Below, piece after piece: positions 57,811 through 64,000 of a stretch of DNA of 64,000 nucleotides (its first letter is position 1; each line of letters opens with the position of its first letter). A program made the position numbers and the translations under genes. The DNA comes from Desulfobulbaceae bacterium. GTDB taxonomy: Bacteria; Desulfobacterota; Desulfobulbia; Desulfobulbales; SURF-16. The stretch spans positions 45,950 to 109,949 of the forward strand of contig JAGXFQ010000040.1 of NCBI GenBank assembly GCA_024637145.1, written 5' to 3'. A model generated the notes under the pieces. That model ran no database searches, was not told where the DNA came from, and saw only the letters and a list, made by a program, of their open reading frames with translations.

Positions 57811-57860
57811 GTGGTCATAGTCTTGCAGTCATGCATGCGTGATTGCAAGACTATGACCAC
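57811..57860. repeat. Perfect 17-bp inverted repeat
   Basis: GTGGTCATAGTCTTGCA (57811-57827) and its exact complement (57844-57860) around a 16-nt loop. It ends eight bases before copy 2 of the direct repeat. No T-run; it may be the end of a mobile or recombined segment. Confidence 0.85.
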
Positions 57861-57868
57861 ATGGGCTG

Positions 57869-58040
57869 CTGCGCCAACGTCCGGGGCGGCATGAGCTTTG
57901 CCGTGGCCGAGGCCTACCGGCAGTGGTCTGATGTGGATGAAGAGGAGGTCCGGCAGCTGCTCTAGACGGACCCGGGGGAATCTTCTGGAAAAGAAAAAAA
58001 TAAATAAACGGCGTTATCTAATTTTGTTCTGACCCCATTG
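57869..58040. repeat. 172-bp direct repeat, copy 2
   Basis: Carries an in-frame but headless tail of the phosphoribosyltransferase (CANVRGGMSFAVAEAYRQWS...). One G and several single bases differ from copy 1. No start codon or ribosome site, so it is not a gene. Confidence 0.9.
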
Positions 58041-58057
58041 ACCCCATTAATTCTATG

Positions 58058-58309
58058 CTATGTCCGGTCTTGCCGCCGCGTCCGCAGTTCGTCCAGAAAC
58101 CGCTTCAGTTCCGGCAGTTCGGGCATGCCGCGGTATATCAATTCGTCATCCACAATCAGGTTCGGCGAGTGCTTGATTCCATGCTGCGCCACCAGTTCGG
58201 GATTGTCCTCCACATACCGGATCTCGTAATCAATATGCCGTGCCTTGAGTTCTGCTTCGATCAGGGAGCGGTGGTAGCACGAACGGGTCACAAAAAGGAT
58301 CACTTCCAT
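58058..58309 (-). CDS. Monothiol glutaredoxin-like thioredoxin-fold protein
   Basis: 83 residues from the ATG behind GGAGGTGACT. Glutaredoxin topology: MEVILFVTRSCYHRSLIEAE, IDYEIRYVEDNPELV, GIKHSPNLIVDDELIYRGMP. The active site has only C11 (SCYHR), so it is monothiol where typical members have CPYC. The cis-Pro is in HSPNL. It could reduce glutathione- or persulfide-like adducts; partner unknown. Confidence 0.78.
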   Translation of the reverse strand: MEVILFVTRSCYHRSLIEAELKARHIDYEIRYVEDNPELVAQHGIKHSPNLIVDDELIYRGMPELPELKRFLDELRTRRQDRT

Positions 58310-58571
58310 AATAGTCACCTCCATTTCAAAATTGGCTGCAAGTACCGGCCTATGTATCACTGCTGCTGTGCGGGAAGGAAGCCGGAATTGTCGATTGCCA
58401 CATTGTCCCCAAAAAAGGGTCATCCATTACTGGATGACGGCGATTTAATGATCGGCAGGGAGGTGCATATCGAGATCGATCTGGAACTCGATCTCGAATA
58501 GTAGCCGCCGACCGGGCCTTTCGCTTCCTTTAGGAAATCCCACCAAGCCGGCCGGGGCGGAGTCGGTTCCC

Positions 58572-58808
58572 TTATTTTATATCTTTCTTGATCTTTTCAA
58601 ACTCTTCCAGACTGATCTCGCCCCTGGCGTAACGTTTCTTGAGGATCTCCTCGGCGGATTCCGGCGAAAAGCTTTTGGCCCCGTTTTTTTCCGTCAATAT
58701 TTTGAAGATGTAATATACAGCGATAATAATCACGATCCAGAACAGAATCATCATCAACATTCCGCCGCCTCCTCCCATTCCGTATCCGTCGAATCCAAAC
58801 ATATGCAT
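58572..58808 (-). CDS. SHOCT-domain small membrane protein
   Basis: 78 residues. A Gly/Met-rich N-terminus (MHMFGFDGYGMGGGGGM), one membrane helix (MLMMILFWIVIIIAVYYIF), and a C-terminal SHOCT motif (AEEILKKRYARGEISLEEFE). Same family as 27328-27579. GAGTACC upstream is a weak site. It stands 260 bp from the glutaredoxin-like gene on the same strand; function unknown. Confidence 0.85.
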   Translation of the reverse strand: MHMFGFDGYGMGGGGGMLMMILFWIVIIIAVYYIFKILTEKNGAKSFSPESAEEILKKRYARGEISLEEFEKIKKDIK

Positions 58809-58969
58809 GTGGCGGTACTCCTTTTTCGCATGATTTTAAAGCTGAGTTGTGCAACGTGTCTGCTTGTACGAAACCTATACCCTTACGGTATTAGGCACTG
58901 TTTCAAAACAAATTATATTTCCTTTATTTTAGGACGAAATGAGGTCTTCGTGTCAACCTATTCATCTTA

Positions 58970-59010
58970 ACAGCCCGTTGAAAAAGGTAGCGAGCGCAGC
59001 TGAGGCAAGG
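58970..59010. mobile_element. MITE family 2, left fragment
   Basis: ACAGCCCGTTGAAAAAGGTA through GCTGAGGCAAGG, preceded by TA; the rest of the element is replaced by the REP/transposase unit. Confidence 0.8.
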
Positions 59011-59019
59011 CGTAAGTAC

Positions 59020-59056
59020 GTAGGATGCGGTAAGCTTGCGAACCGCATCGATCGCG
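59020..59056. repeat. REP element, inverted copy 1
   Basis: GTAGGATGCGGT then GCGAACCGCATCGATCGCG. Together with 59613-59648 it flanks the transposase as an inverted pair. Confidence 0.8.
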
Positions 59057-59587
59057 TTATTCACCGCCACGGATATTTTCATCCGGCTCACTTGCCCAAT
59101 CTTCAGGATAAAAGCCTTTTCGGACATGGGAATGAAAACTTGAGAAAGGCCAATCTCTGGGTTTCTCAACCCAACCATGTTTGGTGGGATTCCAATGAAT
59201 ATATTCCACATGGCGTTTAAAATCATCTTCATCCCGGATCAGGTGTTCCCAATAACGGCGTTGCCAAATTCCCCTTTCACCTCTTGCAATCCGGCTCGCC
59301 GACCTCCTTTCCCCTCTTGGCAATCTCCTGGAGAATCCCGCTTTGATCAAAGCCCATCGTGTTTTGAAATCTGCATCATTTGGCGGCAATGTAAGGATGC
59401 AATGAAGATGCTCGGGGAGCACGACAATGGCATCGATGGAAAATGGATGCGATCTTTTAACCCTCCGAAACGACTGGCGCAGAAATTCGATGTTGTCGGT
59501 TAATGTCCGGTTACCTCTGCGCTCAGCGCAATTGACGGTGAAAAACCAAGTTCCACCGGGTGTTTGTGATCGTCGATATTCAACCAT
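59057..59587 (-). CDS. REP-associated tyrosine transposase (RAYT, Y1 family)
   Basis: 176 residues from the ATG of MVEYRRSQTPGGTWFFTVNC. HUH motif H60-L-H62 (PEHLHCILTLP) and the catalytic-Tyr helix DDFKRHVEYIHWNPTKHGWV with Y129. The IS200/IS605-like fold without accessory genes, bounded by inverted REPs, is typical of RAYTs, which cut and copy REP elements as single-stranded DNA. The frame is intact. Confidence 0.9.
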   Translation of the reverse strand: MVEYRRSQTPGGTWFFTVNCAERRGNRTLTDNIEFLRQSFRRVKRSHPFSIDAIVVLPEHLHCILTLPPNDADFKTRWALIKAGFSRRLPRGERRSASRIARGERGIWQRRYWEHLIRDEDDFKRHVEYIHWNPTKHGWVEKPRDWPFSSFHSHVRKGFYPEDWASEPDENIRGGE

Positions 59588-59612
59588 TGAAATTTTTGGT
59601 GGTGATCTGAGA

Positions 59613-59648
59613 CGCGATCGATGCGGTTCGTTCCTCACCGCATCCTAC
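59613..59648. repeat. REP element, inverted copy 2
   Basis: CGCGATCGATGCGGTTCG then CACCGCATCCTAC, the complement of copy 1 apart from the centre. Confidence 0.8.
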
Positions 59649-59710
59649 GGGCTTGTCCTGCTGGCTGCCTACGTGTCGGAGTGGATCAAATATGCCTTTG
59701 GCTTTTGTCG

Positions 59711-59744
59711 ATCCTTATCCTTATCCTTATCCTTATCCTTATCC
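59711..59744. repeat. 6-bp tandem repeat at the end of the APC gene
   Basis: About five and a half copies of ATCCTT, running into the stop codon of the APC transporter (TTA at 59739 on +). Confidence 0.9.
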
Positions 59745-61073
59745 GTGGTTGTGGTCTTTTGCCACGATAGGGTTATGTCGCAAAAACAGGACTTCCACAA
59801 TCAGAATAACCAGCATTACGGCACCAGCAACACCAACCACCAGTGGATCGCTAAATATCTTAATCCAGACGAAGCCAGCCAGAACGATCAGATCAAGGAT
59901 AATGGCGGCGATCAGAATACCGAGTCGAGCACCAATTTCATGCCGAAGATAACGCAATATCCCCCAATGTACCGCTATATCCATAATCAGATAAAAGATG
60001 ATGCCCAAAGCCGCAATGCGCGTCAGGTCAAAAAACATAGTCAACAGCAAACCTAAAACGACTGTATAAACGAGAGTGTGCTTCTGGATGCTACCGGGCA
60101 TGCCAAAATGGCTATGGGGAACGAGTTTCATCTCAGTCAGCATTGCCAGCATCCGGGAAACCGCAAATGTGCTGGCTATGATGCCGCCTGCTGTTGCCAA
60201 CATGGCCAAAACAACCGTAAACCAAACCGCGTATTCGCCCAGTGCAGGCCTTGCGGCTGCTGCCAGGGAGTAATCTCTTGTTTCGATGATTTCCTGAAGT
60301 GACAGGTTACTTGCGACGGAAAAACCCACCAGCGTATAAATCACAACACAAAGAGCGATGGAGATCATGATGGCTCTGCCCACATTTCGGTGCGGGTCTT
60401 TCAACTCCGAGCCACTGTTGGTGATCGTGGTGAAACCCTTAAAGGCCAGTATGCCGAGCGCCGTTGCGCCGATAAAGCCCGTTATTGAGGCGTCAGGAAC
60501 CGCTGTCGAGAAATTCACTTCCACCTTGTCAGCCACCATTACGCCGACAACGCCAAACAAAACGATGCCCCCTATTTTGATAAATCCGAGCACTGACGCC
60601 ACACCCTCAATCATACGATTGGCGGACAGGTTGATCAGAAAGGCCACCAGCAGCAATCCTACACCCAGTGTCGGCACCAGCAGGCTGGTGTCGGCGATGT
60701 CAAACAGCTGTAATGTATAAGCACCAAATGTACGCGCCAGAAAACTCTGGGCGATCACCATGGAAAAATACATCAAGAGAGAATAAAAGGCTGTTGTCAC
60801 GGTGCTGCCATAAGCCTTTTTCAAGTACATGGCAATCCCGCCGGCCGAAGGATACGCATTCGACATCTTGACGTAAGAGTATGAGCTGAATGAGATAATC
60901 ACCGCAGCCGAAAGAAAAGCCAGGGGGAAAAGACTCCCGGTCATCTGGGCCATCTGACCAGTCAAGGCAAATATGCCTGCCCCAATCATAACGCCGGTGC
61001 CAAGTGCAACTGCACCGACCAATGTCAGGCTATCTTTACGATAATGCTGTGTCCTGTCTTCGTTTTTATTCAT
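59739..61073 (-). CDS. APC-family amino-acid/polyamine permease
   Basis: 444 residues with about twelve helices. The substrate-binding helix 1 is TLVGAVALGTGVMIGAGIFA (G-x-G-I-G-x-G-I-F pattern), and helix 6 begins TALGILAFKGFTTITNSGSE with the conserved Phe/Gly. AYPSAGGIAMYLKKAYG is also typical. Inner membrane; substrate not predictable. Codon use and GC are lower than in the host core, and attC-like and REP units surround it, so it was probably acquired. Confidence 0.85.
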   Translation of the reverse strand: MNKNEDRTQHYRKDSLTLVGAVALGTGVMIGAGIFALTGQMAQMTGSLFPLAFLSAAVIISFSSYSYVKMSNAYPSAGGIAMYLKKAYGSTVTTAFYSLLMYFSMVIAQSFLARTFGAYTLQLFDIADTSLLVPTLGVGLLLVAFLINLSANRMIEGVASVLGFIKIGGIVLFGVVGVMVADKVEVNFSTAVPDASITGFIGATALGILAFKGFTTITNSGSELKDPHRNVGRAIMISIALCVVIYTLVGFSVASNLSLQEIIETRDYSLAAAARPALGEYAVWFTVVLAMLATAGGIIASTFAVSRMLAMLTEMKLVPHSHFGMPGSIQKHTLVYTVVLGLLLTMFFDLTRIAALGIIFYLIMDIAVHWGILRYLRHEIGARLGILIAAIILDLIVLAGFVWIKIFSDPLVVGVAGAVMLVILIVEVLFLRHNPIVAKDHNHG

Positions 61074-61117
61074 AAGACCTCCTTATTTATTTTTATCCAA
61101 AATAGGCGATAGCTATC

Positions 61118-61222
61118 CTGATTACACATAACGCCTATTATGACCAGAACGCGCCAATGAACTTGCCGCGTAGCGCCGCCAACGTTCTCGCGGTCTGGGT
61201 AATAATTTTGTTAGTGATTTTT
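61118..61222 (-). other. Minus-oriented attC-like site
   Basis: Read on the minus strand it runs from CACTAAC to GCGTTATGTG, with complementary CCAGACCGCG/CGCGTTCTGG arms. It follows the stop of the 61226 gene. Confidence 0.5.
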
Positions 61223-61225
61223 TGA

Positions 61226-61480
61226 TTATTTCTTCTTATTTGATTTCTGCGTAAGTGCCGATCCAGCCGCTGTCTTTGCCGATTTGCTTGAGGCTGGTTT
61301 ACGTAGCACTTTTGAGGCAGCTGTCGCTGCTGGCTTGGAAGTGACTTTTGCAGGTGCTTTTCTCTGGGAAAGTGCCGACCCGGCTGCAGATTTTGCTGCC
61401 TTACTCGCGTTAGGTTTTCGCAGAACTTTTGATGCTGCAGATGCCGCTTTGTTGCCTGTAACTTCTTTATTTTTGGACAT
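61226..61480 (-). CDS. Lys/Ala-rich two-repeat protein
   Basis: 84 residues made of two near copies of a 27-residue unit (AASKVLRKPNASKAAKSAAG, SALSQ and AASKVLRKPASSKSAKTAAG, SALTQ). Very basic. The S-K-x-A-K-S-A-A-G-S-A-L-S-Q module recurs in small bacterial proteins of unknown role, often on accessory DNA. It may bind DNA in histone-tail fashion, but this is guesswork. It overlaps the upstream gene by 14 bp. Confidence 0.65.
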   Translation of the reverse strand: MSKNKEVTGNKAASAASKVLRKPNASKAAKSAAGSALSQRKAPAKVTSKPAATAASKVLRKPASSKSAKTAAGSALTQKSNKKK

Positions 61481-61796
61481 AATTTGTCACCTCAGAATTT
61501 TGTTGCACCTTTTTCACCAAATCTATTGGCGATGGGTTATTTATAAAAATTACGGCGATGGCGACTAGAAGTAATGCGAACAACAAAGAGCTTATGAAGC
61601 CACCAGCAAGGTTAACACCGAACTGTGGCCAGAACCTTTTAAGTTCTTTGATTTCACCCACGACAATGCTTTCTTCTATTCGTTGTAAATTTACTTTATC
61701 ATTCTCTTCTATAACTTCTGTCGAAAACAATCCCAATGCATTCTCTGCTGTTCCTTTTGCACGCAAAAGGGCGAACCAAGGTGTCTGAAAAACCAA
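61467..61796 (-). CDS. Membrane protein fragment, probably missing its N-terminus
   Basis: 109 residues with one membrane helix (about 64-86, LAGGFISSLLFALLLVAIAV) and a charged N-terminal stretch (STEVIEENDKVNLQRIEESI). It begins at the end of a transposon remnant, so the first residues (MVFQTPWF) may be foreign and the native start lost. Not recognised. Confidence 0.45.
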   Translation of the reverse strand: MVFQTPWFALLRAKGTAENALGLFSTEVIEENDKVNLQRIEESIVVGEIKELKRFWPQFGVNLAGGFISSLLFALLLVAIAVIFINNPSPIDLVKKVQQNSEVTNYVQK

Positions 61797-61807
61797 GGTG
61801 TCTGGGG

Positions 61808-62157
61808 GCGGGCCACGCTAACTAATTAAAATGTCAGGAGAAACAACCCAATAATAGCCGTTTTTAGGCCATCAAAAACGGCATTATAGGTCTCAGGTTT
61901 TTTCCCTGCAACGGAAGCTATTGTACAATCTCCGCCAATCCTTGATCAAGGCAATCAGAAAATCTTTTTAGTGGCTTCGATGAGTAAGATGCCATATCTG
62001 TCCTGGGATAGTATGTCTTTTTGCTCTAGCCATGAGTTAGCTGGCCCTATATTGACGTTTTTGGCATTAAAAACATCAATATAGCCCCGAAAAATGTCTG
62101 TTTTCTACAATGAACACCAATGTTTTCATCTAGTTATCGTGGCCCGACCCCAAGCGA
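61808..62157 (-). mobile_element. Remnant of a Y1 transposase element
   Basis: Ends are inverted (GGGCGGGCCACGCTAACTAA and, reversed, GGGGTCGGGCCACGATAACT). Inside, the transposase starts MARAKRHTIPGQIWHLTHRS but hits a stop two codons later and is deleted to about 40 residues (KDFLIALIKDWRRLYNSF). Related to 30816-31007. Confidence 0.75.
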
Positions 62158-63283
62158 CTCTAGTCTTTTTTGTTAAGCTTGCGGGTGATAACATTGTCTC
62201 CGTCCACCGGATAACTGGTGATAGACTCTTCCAGCTTGCCGGATTCCAGCAGGGGTTTAAATTTACTCTGACCCCAAATAAATATTGAACAGCAGAGCCG
62301 TGACTAAGACCGTCCAGCGATTTGAACTTGGTATTTATTACGATACTTGGATTGTTTATCCCCGGTATTCCGAGGTCAGTCAATTCATCAAATACCGCAG
62401 AAAACCCTGTCTTTAAGCGTTGATCAAATGCCTTCTCGGCACGTTGTAGTGCGCTAAAAGCACCTATGTCATCGGCGTTAACTTCATCAGCTTTATCAAC
62501 ATGCGTGTCGTAGTAGCTGCGTACATGCTCTGAAAGGGTTCTTATTAAACGCTCAGATTTAACATCTTCGCCACCGGATGATGAAGAGCCAACAGTTGAG
62601 AAATCGCGCTCTGCAGGTATCTCACGGAAATTTATCAAGCCTTGAAACGGAGCTCCTTCAATTTCCAATGCATCGTCAGGTAGAGCCTGCATGCAGGCTC
62701 TACCCTTGCTGTCGGGGCTTGCCAGATGTACTGGGTCCAGCGAATATGCTTTTTGTTTCAAATATTTTGAAAGTGACGACTCTAGAAATTCGCTCAAATT
62801 CCTTGGCGCAACGGATAGTTTTTGTTCCTCAGTTGCCCCATTTTCGATTTTCTTTGCAGCTGATCGTGCCTCTAGATAAGAAATCTTAAGTGCATTAATT
62901 TCTATAACCTCGAACCGTAGACGGACACCAATCGCACCTCCCGCCCAATCAGCATTTGGTATGATGTGAACAACGTGATGAATTTGCATAAGTGGAACGT
63001 CGAGCCAAATATCCAAAAACGGGAGGAGTTCATTAATGGTATGCTTAGATTCAATCCCAGCTTCCCAATCATCTCCCACTTGATCAATTGCCGACCAATT
63101 CCCAATTGAAACGTCACGTATTTCAATGCTTTTTGGAGAAATTAGAAATTTCCTCAAGGCGATAATAGCTGAAGTTTTTCCGCTATTATTAGCTCCAACA
63201 AGCAAAGTCATCTTCTCATCAAATTCAATGCGGCAACTTTGCAGCTTTCGGAAATTCTTAACTTCTATAAAGTCGATCTTCAT
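62126..63283 (-). pseudogene. AAA ATPase (AAA_15/OLD-like), 3'-truncated
   Basis: The first about 330 residues are a genuine SMC-like ATPase head: MKIDFIEVKNFRKLQSCRIE, Walker A GANNSGKTS, and a long helical middle ending LDGLSHGSAVQY. There the frame runs into transposon-type sequence (LFGVRVNLN), so Walker B and any Toprim nuclease domain are lost. Such ATPases pair with nucleases in phage defence, but none can be shown here. The following bases, in another frame, look like a separate decayed fragment (PLLESGKLEESITSYPVDGD). Confidence 0.7.
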
Positions 63284-63345
63284 TCAACTCTTGTTCCTTG
63301 TTTTTTTAAAATTCTTTGCTTTTGATCGATAGCCACCGTTCTTAC

Positions 63346-63475
63346 CTGTCATATAACGCCAAGGTAACTGGAGCAAAAGAGCAGCAACAGACCGTGGCAA
63401 AGTGCACTTGTACACGGTGGTTCATTACATGGAAAGCAGCGCCTCTTTTGTTCTAGTTGACCGTTTTGTTAGCGT
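63346..63475 (-). other. Minus-oriented attC-like site
   Basis: On the minus strand it starts ACGCTAAC and ends GGCGTTATATGAC, enclosing ACCGTGTAC.../...CCACGGT arms. It separates two minus-strand genes as an attC would separate cassettes. Confidence 0.5.
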
Positions 63476-63484
63476 TTTTGGTAG

Positions 63485-63829
63485 TTATATTTCTTCTCCA
63501 AAATCAAAAAGATCCCACTCAGACAAGTCCAAATCTTCATCCTCTGATTCACTTGAACTATCACTGTCAAAGTATTCATCGTCTACATCCTCAAAATCAA
63601 AAAGGTCATCAATGTTTTTATCTGAGTCAAATAGAGTCTTAATTGACTCAATAGTTAATTTGACGGATACTTTTGACTTAATATCGAACAAGGGTCTACA
63701 TTTAGAATTTTGTTCATAAAAGCTGATTTTTTGTGTAAATAAATGAGAGAAAAAAATGTCATTTTTGATATGATTTTGATTGTTTCCTATCCAACCTTTA
63801 AGACTACCTTCATATGCTAAGAGCCACAT
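63485..63829 (-). CDS. Acidic hypothetical protein
   Basis: 114 residues, ending in a strongly acidic tract (FDFEDVDDEYFDSDSSSESE, then DEDLDLSEWDLFDFG). The N-terminal part (GNNQNHIKNDIFFSHLFTQK) is mixed. AT-rich and unlike the host. Acidic tails of this kind occur in DNA-mimic or inhibitor proteins, but no match is recognised. No clear ribosome site; the start is uncertain. Bases 63830-64000 beyond it show an attC-like palindrome (GCGTGCTTGTCGG) but no gene. Confidence 0.45.
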   Translation of the reverse strand: MWLLAYEGSLKGWIGNNQNHIKNDIFFSHLFTQKISFYEQNSKCRPLFDIKSKVSVKLTIESIKTLFDSDKNIDDLFDFEDVDDEYFDSDSSSESEDEDLDLSEWDLFDFGEEI

Positions 63830-64000
63830 AGATTCATATAAAGATTCTTTACTTGCGAATCAGCAGTTCCCGTTTTGAGATAACTCGTTGATTTTACGTT
63901 ATGTATTTTTCTGTCTTTCGTAAACTTTTTAGCCATGGCACGATGTGCCCGACAAGCGTGCTTGTCGGCCCTGGTCATTAAGCAATAACAACGATAAAAC

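Noticed and set aside
59711..59744. Tandem ATCCTT units as a CRISPR-like array
   Set aside because: Six-base units without spacers; a simple microsatellite.

Overview
The window looks like the chromosome of an anaerobic or microaerophilic Desulfobacterota bacterium, probably a Desulfobulbales relative. This is inferred from a GC-rich host background, c-type cytochromes, rubredoxin, rubrerythrin and a di-heme peroxidase, several sigma-54 regulators including a PAS-rich enhancer-binding protein, and families common in that group. No rRNA gene or CRISPR array is visible. The only complete RNA gene is a tRNA-Arg (UCG).

Positions 1-29430 are mostly host core and stress genes. They comprise an EEP nuclease/phosphatase cut by the window edge, a SprT/DUF2786 protein, a small cytochrome c with a divergent TetR regulator, NfeD plus a SPFH protein, DUF1456, an MFS carrier, RlmN, RNase HI, rubredoxin, an orphan flagellar-rod-like protein, Hsp20, rubrerythrin, an M3 oligopeptidase, a triosephosphate-isomerase homologue lacking the catalytic Glu, a di-heme peroxidase, MltF, and a ZraSR-like two-component system with its envelope-stress targets (tiny lipoprotein, zinc-ribbon protein, SHOCT protein, ZraP-like protein).

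Positions 29430-43272 are an island of foreign, lower-GC DNA bounded by a 38-bp direct repeat of the tRNA-Arg 3' end. It is an integron cassette array: a truncated intI faces away from about a dozen one-gene cassettes separated by attC-like sites. The cassettes include a toxin-antitoxin pair, flavin reductase, NERD, cold-shock/DUF1294, EamA, SnoaL, patatin, ion channel and GNAT genes.

Positions 43402-58900 return to host DNA. An ECF sigma/anti-sigma operon lies beside a TPR/beta-barrel protein. It is followed by a compact sigma-54 respiratory regulon: a PAS-Fis protein without an ATPase domain, two small membrane proteins, a heptaheme EF-hand cytochrome c, a cytochrome b, and a four-PAS sigma-54 activator. 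Three promoters there share a paired TTGCA-N4-TGCAA operator 82-85 bp upstream of a -24/-12 element. All five PAS domains carry C-x8-C-x3-C. This is the best candidate for an undescribed system.

Positions 58900-64000 are accessory DNA: a REP-associated transposase between inverted REPs inside a MITE fragment, an APC transporter, and a second cassette-like zone in minus orientation with decayed genes. Two unrelated MITE families (205/177 bp with CTAG ends; 142 bp with TA ends) are scattered through the window. Five of their seven copies sit exactly on a stop codon, which they rebuild.
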